Below are positions 47,278 to 58,386 of a DNA stretch of 64,000 bases, piece by piece; the stretch's first letter is position 1, and each line of letters starts with the position of its first letter. The notes below the pieces were generated by a model, which searched no databases, was not told where the DNA came from, and was given only the letters and a program-made list of their open reading frames with translations. Position numbers and translations under genes: made by a program. This DNA comes from Narthecium ossifragum (taxonomy: Eukaryota > Streptophyta > Magnoliopsida > Dioscoreales > Nartheciaceae): assembly GCA_963920575.1 (NCBI GenBank), contig OY986966.1, forward strand, positions 2,996,130 through 3,060,129. The letters run 5' to 3'.

Positions 47278-48870
47278 AGAAAACCCAATTACACGTAAAG
47301 TTCTCTCAAGAGATCTTTAAGAGATGGGCATTTATGGAAAAAATATGGGCAAAAGAAGATTCTTGGGCCTAAATATCCAAGGTATGTGATGGATATCCAA
47401 TTAGTTGAAGAACTGATAGGAACGGAATCAGTTCTCCATTTACGTATATTTTGTTTTATCTCAATGATGTCACTAATTACTTGGCCATAATTAACTTGAT
47501 GTTGTTCCTTTTTACATAATCCTCTAGTTTATATTCCTTTTGCTGATGTCTAATTATCGACGTCAACTACTAAAATTGATACCCTACACATGATCTACAA
47601 ATGATGTATAGCCTTCCAAAATGTTTCACTTTTCGGAGAAGAAAGCTTATTGCTACATGCATCAAGATCGAAACACAGACTTGTTATGTTTAGGATGATG
47701 CTATTTTCAGGCGTGCAAGAAATATATCAGTCTTGTTATGCTTAGGATGATGCTATTGTCATATGTGGAAGAGATATATCAGCTACTTTTTGACTGATAA
47801 TTGATCAATATTTCAATTTTTTTTTGCCCAACTTGATGAAAGAAATCAAAAGGTTACCAATCCGTAGGATGTGTATAATCTGATCTCCATTATAAGCTGA
47901 CTTATCCTTTTTAAAAAAAACATGAACCTTTTACCCTGATTTATGAAAGCAAAATATTTAATCAAGCAATCACAATTTCCTCACACAGAGACCAGCATTG
48001 ATATTATCCTCGATGAGGAAAACATTTGTCGCTTTTTTGGACCAGGTTTTTATGATATCAAATTACCCTGAAATTCTGATTCTTTGAAATTGGTTCTTGG
48101 GAGGATATACTGCCGATCGATCTAGTACAAAGATTGCTCTAGAAGCATTTGTTAACATATGCACTCTTGTTTCGTGGTGCAATTGAGTTTATCTCATACC
48201 TAGGTGAAGCTCCTCACATCTTCTTTTTCCATGCCTAGCTAGGTGAATTAAGCTCAGTCTTAATGTAAGAAGATCATCATTTCTTCTTCTTCTTTGAATT
48301 TATGCTCATTTCCATAACCGTGGGTAGGCATGTGATCACTTAATTAGTTTAATTAGCTTCTATGGTACGTACGTACATGATCTGCAGGAGCTACTTCAAG
48401 TGCAGCTAGAGGAACCTCCAAGGCTACCAGGCAACCAAACAAGTTCAAAGAACCGACCACGACGACGACGAGCAGCAGCCAACATTCCGAGTCACTTACA
48501 TCAGCCAACATACAAGCACAAACACAGGCCAGCACAACTATGAAAACAATACAGATGATGCTTCCAACCACTTCATGATTAGCTTTAAATCAAACTCCTC
48601 CCAATGTTCTGAAGAAGTTGCCAATATGTCACCATCCTTCTTCTCATCACCCGGCCAAAGTTACATTAAGAATGAAGGGACCATGGAAATGCTTCAAGAA
48701 TACAGTCCTGCACCACCCTCAACAACCACGGCGAGTCCGGGAGGATGGTTGGATCTCCTCCAGGTGCTGCTGCAGCCTGCAGGCTATGGTGTTGATGCAA
48801 GCCCATCTACTTCAGACACAGACAAACTCCATGACGACGTTGCTAAAAGCTTTGAAGAGTTTTCCTTATA

Positions 48871-49550
48871 GTCCTTAAGGTGGTACTCTTCTTTACTTCA
48901 TCAACTCTATGTATGAATTCATTCTGTGTCATTTAACTTGATGTAGTTCTTTCAGTGATTGTTTTGGTGGTGAAATGGGATTTCTATTTGCATCTGATGC
49001 CTCAATGATGGCACCAATAATTTGGTGTAGATATAGCAATCAAGCCCCCACAACGTTTGAAAGGGCGCGAACCCATTCGGCCATTTGCAGATTTGATTGA
49101 TTGGAGGGACGAACACGCCATGGGCGCCTTCACAAATAATGCTTGTGGATGGTGTGATCTAAACTTGAATTGCCAGCCTTCAATGACTTTATTTGATCAT
49201 CTTGACCCTATTTCATATAAGCTTACACTGCCCCTGTTCCTCCATATATAATAGGTTTCAAAATTTAAAAACATATCAAAGGATTGATGAATCTTGGATT
49301 CGAATCCTCGAACTCTATTCTGATACTATGGTAAATTACCAGTGATAAGAAAAACTTAAGCTAATAGAGGTATAAATTCAATTATTTAAATTATATTTTA
49401 GTCATTCCCATCACTAAATATTAATAATAGTAAGAGTATGTTACTCATAAACCAGAAAAAAGAGGTAGGATTAGGAAGCGTGTAAATCTTATATTTTCAC
49501 CAACAGTTATGTTTTTGGATTAATTTAGTAGTTCAATGTTTATCTAATTC
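48871..49550. other. 3' flank of WRKY copy B
   Basis: Non-coding. The block ATCTAAACTTGAATTGCC at ~49160 is shared with 27800 behind copy A and marks the reach of the duplication. Confidence 0.6.
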
Positions 49551-49554
49551 TATT

Positions 49555-50110
49555 CTGATACTATGGTTTCTAGGATGCATCAGACGGACTGGAAAAAGCA
49601 GCGAAGAAAAGGACAACCATAAACAACAATTCAAAAAAAAAAACAAATGGATGTAAAAATTTAACGTGAAAAACCTTCCAAACATCTTGAAAGGAAAAAT
49701 CACGGGAAGCGAAAGAAATGATTTCACTAAAAAATAAAAACCGGGATATAAGGATTTTCTTCTTCTTCCAGAGATCATGAACATCACTTTAGGATCTCTC
49801 AACTCATGTGACCGTTAAACTCTCAGAACTCACAGTGGAGCACACATTTATTCTTAGCTCTTAGTCTTAACTCTTCTTCTATGGCCTCTAGGCCCTCTAC
49901 TTGGACCCTTGACCTAGTCAACTTAAACCCTAATCTGACGAGTAGATTAAGCCAATACCTTCTAGATGGTTGATTGCTCAAAATTCCTGATCGATCAAGG
50001 TCGACGAATTTTCTGCTACGTACGAAGCTCCCATTAAAGTTGTGATTGATCTGAATATATCCCGATTGATTAAAAAACAAATCTCCATATGTTGATTCTC
50101 AAAAAATTGG
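49555..50110. mobile_element. Possible LTR remnant (copia-like)
   Basis: AAATTTAACGTGAAAAACC near 49660 resembles the conserved TTACGTGGAAAACC phrase of plant copia LTRs, with a duplicated approach sequence TTCTGATACTATGG at 49317 and 49554. Ends are not defined, so this is tentative. Confidence 0.35.
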
Positions 50111-50261
50111 TACTCAAAGAATTAAGATCGATTGCGATCAAAGAGCAAATCTTCAAAAAAAATGAGTCTTCACTTCACCCATATCGATCCTCATGAGGAG
50201 AGAATACCCAACGACATCTACTATAATGACTATATTTAACATATATATTTGAATTGAGATA

Positions 50262-51190
50262 ATATCATAAAACCCCTTCAAAAAGTTTTAAATATAATAT
50301 AACCCCCTATTTCCAAAATATCACGAAACCCCCTGAGTTATAAAGGTCATATCATACCACACCTTTCATCTGTTATGAACTAAGGACAAAGACAAGTCAG
50401 AGAATTTTGTGATAACCTAATTTAGAGGTTTAGGTAGATATGCTACCATCCACCTTCGTTTAGCTTTTTTTTTTTTTTTTTATTTAATTAGTTAAGCCCG
50501 AGGGCTGAGATCACAACTAAAAACTCTAGTTTCCCGGCCAAACAAAGGCTAACGAATCCATGAAACAACAACCTGTAAGAAACCCAACAATTCAAAACCC
50601 CCAAACAGAGTAGAACAAAGGAAACTAAAAAACTATCAGGGCGACCGGTCCAAGCTGAGAATGCCAAACAATTAGGCATCATATTTAGCTCATGACGTGG
50701 AATATGAATAAATCGGATTGATTGGAAAGGCACTGTCAATAGCCAAATAGAAAGAAGTCACGAGGCCAATCCAATCTACCAGATGCATAACCCAATCCTA
50801 ATTAATAGTGAATCTGATTCGATTACCATCCACCACACTCCATGTCTACAGGCTTCCCTCAACCCACCATAGTACCGCACTCCGTTCATCAACCATAGTG
50901 AAAACCTAACATGGTCAAGCGAAGTGTCTGGACATTATATCCTAGGTTAACATCCCACATTCAAGCTCTCCCGCTTTAACGGACTTTGGTTAGTTGGATT
51001 TGAAAACACTAAATATTGGTTTGAAGAAAAATTGGATTATTTCGGGAATATTCCATCAAATTTAATTACCAGAAGGTGTTTGTTATATTATATAATATTT
51101 ATAATTTAGGGAGTTTTATGATATTTTCAAAAAAAATTAGGGTTTACATGAAAATTTGAACTTTTTGAAGGGGTTATATCATGGGTTAAT
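50262..51190. mobile_element. TIR element with LINE insert
   Basis: The left end ATATCATAAAACCCCTTCAA and the complement of the right end ATGATATAACCCCTTCAAAA are inverted repeats, followed by similar AAAAGTT...AAACCC stretches. The interior is AT-rich and non-coding except for the LINE piece at 50455-50823. It resembles a Mutator-like MITE, but no target duplication was fixed. Confidence 0.6.
50455..50823 (-). mobile_element. Short 5'-truncated LINE insertion
   Basis: A 369-base antisense LINE end with poly(T) at 50466-50482 and the C-terminal RNase H phrase VPFQSIRFIHIPRHELNMMPN. It is flanked by an 11-bp duplication TACCATCCACC at 50444-50454 and 50824-50834. It sits inside the TIR element at 50262-51190. 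Confidence 0.8.
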
Positions 51191-51279
51191 TGGTGATATA
51201 CCCAACTTAGTGACCTTTTTCATCTCAAAACCCTATTAAAAATCTATTTGATAAAAAACCCATCTAATTAGCAAAAGTT

Positions 51280-51905
51280 TGTTGAATACACTAGGCGCGA
51301 ATCCCGAGGTCATCAATCCGACCTGGGGTTGCGTGCACCTTCTGGCAGGAGGAGGCGTCCTTCCTCCACTCTGCGTGGTGCCCGGGGTCAGGGAGAGGCG
51401 AGGTCTCCTGACAGAGGGAGAAGCCGACAGAGAAAAAAGGTGGGGCGGTGGCAGGCGAAGGGAGAGGAGAAGAAGAAAATGGGGGCCAGCTTTGGTGCTG
51501 GTGGGCAGAGGAAAAATGTTGAAGGTGACATTGGACATCTGGAAGCTTCTTCACAGGGGTTTGTCTCTGATGCTATTAACCACACACGTGGCTTGGTAGA
51601 AGAAGTTGGGCCCGCTGGTGGTAGCCCATTTTTTGCACATGGGCTCCCTGGTGTTTCTATGGAATTGCATTTGAGTGGGCTGGTTGTTGGACCTTCACCT
51701 CATGGGATGCCAGCAAACCCACTAAAGCCAACACCCCCACTCAAATGGTAAGAGCCCGGGCTCTAATAGAGCAGGAATTCACACCAAACTATTGGAAGCT
51801 GAGCTGCAGGAAGAACATGAGGAGTTGGTCTCTCGGATGCATGAAGTCCTGGAGAAGGAAGTGCCTACTTTGGAAGAATTAAAATGCATGAAAACACTGT
51901 CTGAG
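51280..51905 (+). pseudogene. Unclassified coding-like fragment
   Basis: The frame 51480-51751 (starting MGASFGAGGQRKNVEG, ending PTPPLKW*) is followed in another frame by a helical segment (LLEAELQEEHEELVSRMHEVLEKEVPTLEE). It is GC-richer than its surroundings. The style is that of a plant retroelement ORF1 or gag tail, but I find no diagnostic motif, so I leave it unassigned. Confidence 0.35.
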
Positions 51906-52615
51906 GGTGATGAAAATGGGAATCACAGCACTCATGCATCCCATTTTTATCATTGATGAAAATGAGAACAAAAAAGTCATGCATTCTATTTTTATCATTG
52001 ACAAAAATGACTTTAATCATTGATAAAAATGGGAATCACAACACTCATGCATCCCATTTTAATCATTGATAAAAATGATAAAAATGGGATTGGGAATCAA
52101 AAAGTCATGCATCCCATTTTTATCATTGATAAAAATGAGAATGCCATTTTCATCATTGATAAAAATGAGAATAAAAGTCATTCATCCCATTTTTATCATT
52201 CCGAGAATGATGAAAATGGATTTTTATCATTCCGAGAATGATGAAAATGGATTTTTATCATTCCGAGAATTTCATTTTTATCATTCCGAGGATGAAAAAA
52301 ATTCATTTTTATCATTCCAAGCATTTCATTTTTATTATTCCGAGAATGATAAAAATAAAAATGATTTTTGATCATTCTGAGACATTCCTAGAATTTCATT
52401 TTTATCATTCTGAGAATGATAAAAAATAATTTTTATCATTCCAAGAATTTGATTTTTATCATTCCGAGAATGATAAAAAATCATTTTTATCATTCCGAGA
52501 ATTTTATTTTTATCATTCCGAGAATTTCATTTTTATCATTCCGGGAATTTTATTTTTATCATTCCGAGAATGATAAAAATGATATTTTTATCATTCCGAG
52601 TATGATAAAAATTCT
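51905..52615. repeat. Array of short perfect palindromes
   Basis: About 30 copies of TTTTTATCATT in two flavours. In 51910-52200 the core is ATCATTGATAAAAATGAGAA; from 52195 on it is TTTTATCATTCCGAGAATGA. Several units are perfect hairpins, for example TTTTTATCATTC-CGA-GAATGATAAAAA. Short reading frames across it are artefacts. Confidence 0.92.
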
Positions 52616-53670
52616 CATGCTGATTTGGTTTGGGTTTTTTATCCCGAAACAGTGCGCAAGGGTATTTAGTCAAACGGTCTTTTGCATGTGGGGCTCTAGA
52701 CCCTTAGTATTAGCTTGACTTTTAGGAGAGGTAGATTAAATTGATATAGGTGATTTATAAGGTGCTTTAGAGCTGTTCCAGTTAAGGAAAATTAGAGTAC
52801 CATGTATACCATTTAAAGATGCTTTTGTCATGCAATGCGGCAGTAGAGAATCCTGGAAAATCAGGAACAAAATCATGCAGCATGCGTTGCAGGGAATGGA
52901 GGCTGGTTTCATAAACATAAATAAAGATTGTGGAGATTTTAATTTGGAATCTAGCTTTTGTCACAAGATTCCTTTCGTTCGCAACAACAATTTTGTTATA
53001 GTGCCTCGCATTGTTTGCCAATGCATTGGTATATAATTTAGTTTTGCCAATTATGAGTCCTTGGAATGTTCTATCTGCTTTTAGGCAACTGTCATTGTTT
53101 ACAAGAAAAGGCGATGGTGGAGAAAAGGTGGTGATGTCTTTTTGCATGCTATTTGAGTTTAATGCCTAAAAAAAGTACTGCCTTGGCTTATTGAGAAATT
53201 AAGACGAGCATTTGGGCCTATGGCCAAATCTCCCTTATATCATATTATCCCTTTTAAATTAAAATACTAAAATCTAAGTAATGTTACGTACCCGGGCGGC
53301 CAGGCCCTCCGAGACGAAACTATATATATATACTTCACAAGAGAAAAGATTGCGACTTTTGCGGCTGAGTGTAGATCCCATGTTCCATGAGTTTATTCCT
53401 CCTCGACTGTAACATAAGTAATATTCTTAGTACGTAGTCTAGGTTAGGTCTTTAGTCTTTAGACCATCAAAGCATAAAAAATAATCCATTGGTGGTGGCC
53501 ACTAACAATTTCTACTCGGATTCAAGCTGGGAATTTAATATGACATAACCATTAATTATATTTCAAAAAACTATTAATTATATTTCGCATGTCGACACGT
53601 ATCATACATTCTAATTAGTTCTTGGGCATACAAGTAATATATATTCTTAGTACGAAGTCTGAGTATTATC
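52616..53670. other. Non-coding region
   Basis: AT-rich sequence in which I recognise no gene, RNA or transposon end. The frame 52782-53147 (minus) shows no known domain. Confidence 0.45.
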
Positions 53671-54167
53671 AAGCTTCAAAAAGATTTGGGAGGGGGTTAG
53701 ATGCAAGGTTGATGTTTCATTTGACCATAACTCATGTATGACTGGCTTTGGGTTGGTCTGCTGTGATATTAAGAGAGTATCTGTATGGGAGGAAGCTTCT
53801 TCGGGATGGGCTAAATTTGCTTTGCATGCTGAATTAATTGTAATTTTGAAGGCACGGGAGGTGGCCCACAACAATGGTAATCGTAGATTGTGCATTGAGT
53901 CAGATTCTTGCTTTGTTGTAGGGATGGTTAATGGTTCTATTCCTTGGCTGGGACATTGTCTTGATGATTTATTGAAAATCTGGAACTTGATTGTTGGATT
54001 TAGGGAAATTGTCATTGAGCATATAGACAGGGATTCAAATGTAAGGATTCAAATGTAAGAGCTGATTGTCTGGCTCAATTAACTAGAAGGTTGGGTTTGT
54101 TCTTTGAGGAGGAGGGGGTCCTTCCCTAAATCTTCATTTGTCTTTGGTTGAGTCTGTGTAATCCCAG
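53671..54167 (+). pseudogene. LINE RNase H remnant
   Basis: RNase H domain of an L1-type LINE: CKVDVSFDHN, LHAELIVILKAREVA, CIESDSCFVVGMVNG, then IDRDSNVR. A 14-base tandem duplication (GGATTCAAATGTAA, 54031-54044 and 54045-54058) shifts the frame into a stop just before ADCLAQLTRRLG. The upstream reverse transcriptase is missing. Confidence 0.8.
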
Positions 54168-54881
54168 GTTCTGCCATATGAATGCAGGCCACCAACAATG
54201 ATCTAGATCTCTATTCAGATTCAAATTGGGAATTTATTAATATGACGTAACTATTAATTGTATTTCAAATGCATGTCCGCATTTATCAGACATTCTAAGT
54301 TCTTGGACAAGTAATATTAATTGTTAGCACCTAGTCTGAGTCTTTAGACTATCAAGCATCAAAGAGATTCGGTTGGTCGGTTGGTGGCATGTCCACCAAC
54401 AATTTCTACCCGGATCCGATATTTTTTTATGCAACTAAATTAAAGGGTCCGTTTGGGCCTTTGGGGTCGACTGCATAATGTCAAACACGCTAACTTCGAG
54501 AGCCATAAAAAAATGTAGAATTTAGAGCTAAAATATTGAGGTGCTGCCTAAGAAAGGACACCCGTCCATCATTATTTTGTTAATTAACTATGCCTGAATT
54601 GATGGAACGCAAGTACGTAGCAATCCAAATATTAATTTACTAAAGGGGTCCTGATCATTCGAGCTGGCAATGACTCAGATTTTTTTTTGTTTTTAGTAAG
54701 TCGGGTGACTCAGCTTGACGGTAGTAATTTTGACCGATTGAGCAAAAAACCCCCTACCTATAATTGTAAAAATTAAGTACTTTTTTACGCAGATTTGTTT
54801 TTGGTAAAAGTCCATCTTTTGTGGCGCGAGTAAACTGTAAACATGATCTTGAATCAAATCATGTTAAAAATATACCGGGAT
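54168..54881. other. Non-coding region
   Basis: AT-rich. It contains repeated phrases (AGTCTGAGTCTTTAGACTATC, GGTGGC...CCACCAACAA) also present at 53430-53530, so it is partly a local duplication. No gene seen. Confidence 0.45.
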
Positions 54882-56360
54882 TTGTCATTTAGTCCTTATG
54901 ACACCCCAAATTATCATTTGGTCTCATATACAAGATCATAAGTTTTTTAGTACGGAAAAAAATATCATACTACCGTTATATGTATTTATATATATATCCA
55001 AATCCCACCCCCGTCGCTCTCTCGTCCCGATCTCTTCACCGACATCGATCCAAATCTAGATCCGTTGCCGTCGCCTCCACCTCCAGATCCGTCATCTCCG
55101 TCGTCGGGATCCGCGCCTCCGATGCCCTCCCATCCTCCGCCCTCCTCTTCTTCGCGATGCCATCTGATCCCATCGGATCCGACGCAAGGTCGCCGCCAAG
55201 CCCATCGCCAAGCACATCGCCGATCCTAACCATCACTCGTCGCCGATCCCGACCATCACTTGTCACCATTGCCAAGCCCCACACCATCACCGACCATCGC
55301 CCGTCTCGAGATCCCCGTCATGAAGAGGAGGCGGTTATTTTGGGACGACAAGCTGTCACATTTCTTTTCTTTTCTTTTTTCAAAAGTAATTTGACCGAAT
55401 GGATTTTTTTTCATTTTTGAAAAATAAATAGTGTCTCCTTCTGTTAGTAAATTTTCAATGATTTAATGTGAAAATGTCCATGTAGTAACTTTTCATTTCC
55501 GAAAAGTAACTACTAGACAATTGACATATGATGAAAAGTAAGTATCAATTTGTTACAATTTTTTGAATAATGACTACCAACAACAATTGACATAGAAGGT
55601 AACTGGTAATTTGTTACCAAATTTCAAAAAGTAACTAAAAAAAAAATTTGATACACAATGGAAAGTAACTATCAATTTTTGTAAAAATATTAAAACAATA
55701 TGGCAGTTACTTTTAAATTTTGATACAGAATGGAAAGTGACTACCAATCTATGCAAAAATCAGTTAAAAAAATGTTGGTGGTTACTTTTTAATATTGTAA
55801 AAATATGATAGTTACTTTTCAATTTAGAAAAATATGGAAGTTACTTTTCATTTTGTAGTTAAAATATTAAAATACTGTGAAAAATATTTATAGTTACTTT
55901 TCATTTTGTAGTTAAAATATTAAAATACTGTGAAAAATATTTATAGTTACTTTTCAATTTTGTTGTTACTTTCTTTTTTTTCAATTTTGTAGTTACTTTC
56001 CATTTTTTTAATTTTTGTGGAGGAATATCACTTTTTAAATATTTGTAGTAACTTTTCATTTTGTAGTTAAAATATTACAGAATATTCTGTAAAAATATTT
56101 GTAGTTACTTTTCAATTTTGATAGTTACTTTCTAGTTTTTTTGGTAATTCCTTTCCAATTTTTTTGATAGTAACTTTTCAGCGGAATACGAACAGACATT
56201 AGGAATATGAACATTCACTAGAAAAGGAATATAAGATGGGGATGTTAAAAGGGCATTTTAGTAATAAAAAAATAACTGTAAAAAAAAAGATTAAATGACT
56301 TAAAAACTTCCTAAGTGCACTAAACGACAAAAAAAATCTCCACAGGGAACTAAATGACAA
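54882..56360. mobile_element. Small relative of the protease-bearing MULE
   Basis: Inverted ends TTGTCATTTAGTCC / complement TTGTCATTTAGTTCC enclose about 1.5 kb. After the left end comes a GC-rich stretch (54995-55330), then 20 or more GTTACTTTTCA-type motifs (55440-56180) as in the 10-kb MULE. The right end (GGGCATTTTAGTAATAAAAA...GCACTAAACGAC) resembles the right end of that MULE (GGGTATTCTGGTCATTAAAA...GCACTAAACACC). It has no transposase, so it is a non-autonomous partner. The frame 54980-55420 in the GC-rich part has no known domain. Confidence 0.7.
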
Positions 56361-56669
56361 TTGTCTGAAAAATATATATATAAAACACACATCGTGTACC
56401 TGGGCGCGTTTTCAGCTCTAGGGCCCAAATTAAAGCCATCTTTTACAGTTAAGGACACCATAAAGGACATCTATTGAATATATTATCTACATGGCCTCGT
56501 TATGTAAAGCTACAAGGACCATCAGCTCTCCCTTCTGGCACGTAAATATATATATATATATCAACTTGCATTAAAAGATTATTTAACTAAGTGATTGACG
56601 CTATGAATGCGTCACGTCTATGACGCATCGACTTCCAAATTTCCCAGTATCCACCCTGCTGGGTCCGGG

Positions 56670-56770
56670 TTACTTCCTCGCCAAGGTTACTTTTTCTATA
56701 TTTTTTTGCATGTATGCATTCTCATTGATCCACTGTATAGGTCACACCGGCCTCCCTGTGTGATATAAAA
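56670..56770 (+). promoter_or_regulatory. Promoter of WRKY copy C
   Basis: A block TTACTTCCTCGCCAAGGTTA at 56670-56689, followed by a T-rich stretch and GCATTCTCAT, is conserved before copy D (62697-62716). A TATA box TATAAAA lies at 56764-56770, 83 bases before the start codon. Two TGACG motifs (56597, 56621 region) lie further up. Confidence 0.65.
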
Positions 56771-56852
56771 TAGCATGCCACCTTCTCTCACCTGAGTACT
56801 AACCGGGGAAACCCGGCCTAGAAGAGACAGTGAGAGAAGAGAGAGGATCATT

Positions 56853-57836
56853 ATGGGTTCAGCACCAGGGCATCAAAAAACCCTGGCAGTACACGAGTTC
56901 ACGAGAGAGTTTAGTACTCAACTAGGGGAGCTGCTGCACGGCGAGCCCGTGACGGTCTTGGCGGCCGCGCTGGAGGAGGTTGCAATGATGGAGTCTAGGG
57001 TTGTCTCCCTGTTGAAGTCCGGCGAGGTGCCAATGGAGCCCGGCATGGGTCCGGCGATCGCCTTGCTGGGGTATGGTTCACTTGGCTACGATAATTCTGG
57101 TGGCACAAGGAGACCTTCCTCGGATGATATTAGCTTTAGGCCAGCAGGTCATAGAAGAAGGTAAATATCTCTAATTTAGCTAGTTATTCCTCTACTAGTT
57201 CAATGAACTATATATATATATCAATATATGTTCATCATATGTAATTATTTATCAACTCTAACAGTAAAAAAAACAGAATTTAAAATGAAATCCACTAAAG
57301 CTTCTTTATGTTTCTATGCATGCTTGAGGATCGATGGTTCGTGAATACTTTCTAAATTTTATGTACTTTAACTACTATTATATTCTAGGCTGAGATGGCC
57401 AATCTTGGAGTTTAATGGTAGCAAGGTTTTTATATTGGCACTGATTGACCTGCAAGTCAACCAGAGTATATTCAATGGATTCTTTTTCTATGAGATAGAT
57501 TCTCCTTAATTAGATTATTTTTCACTTTGGAATCTTCTTCTTTTTTTGTTCTTTTTTTTTCAATTTAAGAAGTTCTGCTTTTGTATTTATTAGTTTACTG
57601 ATCAGTGACCTGACACAGAAGTAATTCTTTACTCAATTACAAAACTAATTTGTGGTCACAGAAGGCAACAGTATTCCTGGAGCAAAATTGCCTCTGATAC
57701 TACTGATCAAGATGGTCATGCATGGCGTAAATATGGGCAGAAAGTTATCAATGGCTATAAATATCCAAGGTAAATTAATCTTTTATCGTTAAAATCTAGT
57801 TAAGGATCTATATATATATATGGATTCAAAGGTTTG

Positions 57837-57877
<41 letters not shown>

Positions 57878-58386
57878 GGAGCTACTTCAAATGCGCCAAT
57901 AGCAAGGATGGGGGTTGCCATGCAAGGAGACAGGTGCAGCTCATAGAGGAGGATCCCTCAAAGTATTTGATAACATACATAGGAGACCATAGCTGCAAGG
58001 ACCATATTGGAACAGTAGCCCCTATCCTCATTGGTACTGCATCAACTGTTGAAGGGCTGGAATCTAGTCTAATAAGCCTTCAACCAGCAGCTGCAGAGAT
58101 TCTTGTGTCCACTTCCCCGGCTAGTTGCCTCTCTTCGTATTACATGCTAGCCGATCCGACTTCGGCGGAGTGGCGTTCGATGCCGATTCCGATTCCGGCA
58201 ACACAGGGCGCTACCGGCGCCGTTGGATTCGACCACTCCGGCGAAACCTCATCTGGGTTCAGCTCGTACATGGGAGGCTTGGATATGGGTGGTTTGGGAG
58301 ACACTGGTTCTATTGATGAGATGTTAAGTTTCGACCCTGGCGAGTTCTTCCAGGACTTCAATGGCACTCAGTTTCCTCCATGCTGA
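56853..58386 (+). CDS. Group III WRKY transcription factor, copy C (intact)
   Basis: Three exons, 56853-57160, 57662-57769 and 57879-58386, join in frame to 307 residues. Exon 1 gives the helical N-terminus (HEFTREFSTQLGELLHGEPV, ALEEVAMMESRVVSLLKSG). Exon 2 holds RRQQYSWSKIAS and the canonical core WRKYGQK in HAWRKYGQKVINGYKYPR. Exon 3 has the finger SYFKCANSKDGGC...GDHSC, spacing C-X7-C-X23-H-X-C, exactly group III. The acidic, Ser/Gly-rich tail (DMGGLGDTGSIDEMLSFDPGEF) is a plausible activation domain. It should bind W-box DNA in the nucleus; group III WRKYs act in salicylate defence and senescence. Introns split Arg codons as in copies A and D. Intron 1 carries a W-box pair (57445-57460). 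This is the best candidate for a working gene in the window. Confidence 0.95.
57445..57460. promoter_or_regulatory. Inverted W-box pair in intron 1 of copy C
   Basis: TTGACC (57445-57450) faces AGTCAA (57455-57460, TTGACT on -), separated by four bases. The arrangement is conserved in copy D (63594-63612). W-boxes are WRKY binding sites. Confidence 0.65.
57839..57874. repeat. (AT)n abutting the splice acceptor of copy C
   Basis: About 18 AT dinucleotides run straight into GCAG|GAGC, the 3' splice site of intron 2 (exon starts 57879). They take the place of a polypyrimidine tract. Confidence 0.95.

Larger units (their letters stand above)
37116..48870 (+). pseudogene. Group III WRKY pseudogene, copy B
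   Basis: Paralogue of copy A with the same three exon positions: 37116-37407, 47278-47381 and 48388-48870. It is disabled in each exon. Exon 1 has an insertion near 37281 that shifts frame into a stop at ~37299. Exon 2 is one base shorter than in copy A, which shifts the frame before the core (the decayed core still reads WKKYGQK in the right frame). Exon 3 has TAG right after the first finger Cys, a Tyr where the second Cys should be, and HTS in place of the final HTC. So three of four changes hit the zinc finger. Splice sites remain intact and the promoter still resembles that of copy A, so it may be transcribed. Intron 1 is 9.9 kb and holds the triple nest at 37786-46246. Confidence 0.9.
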
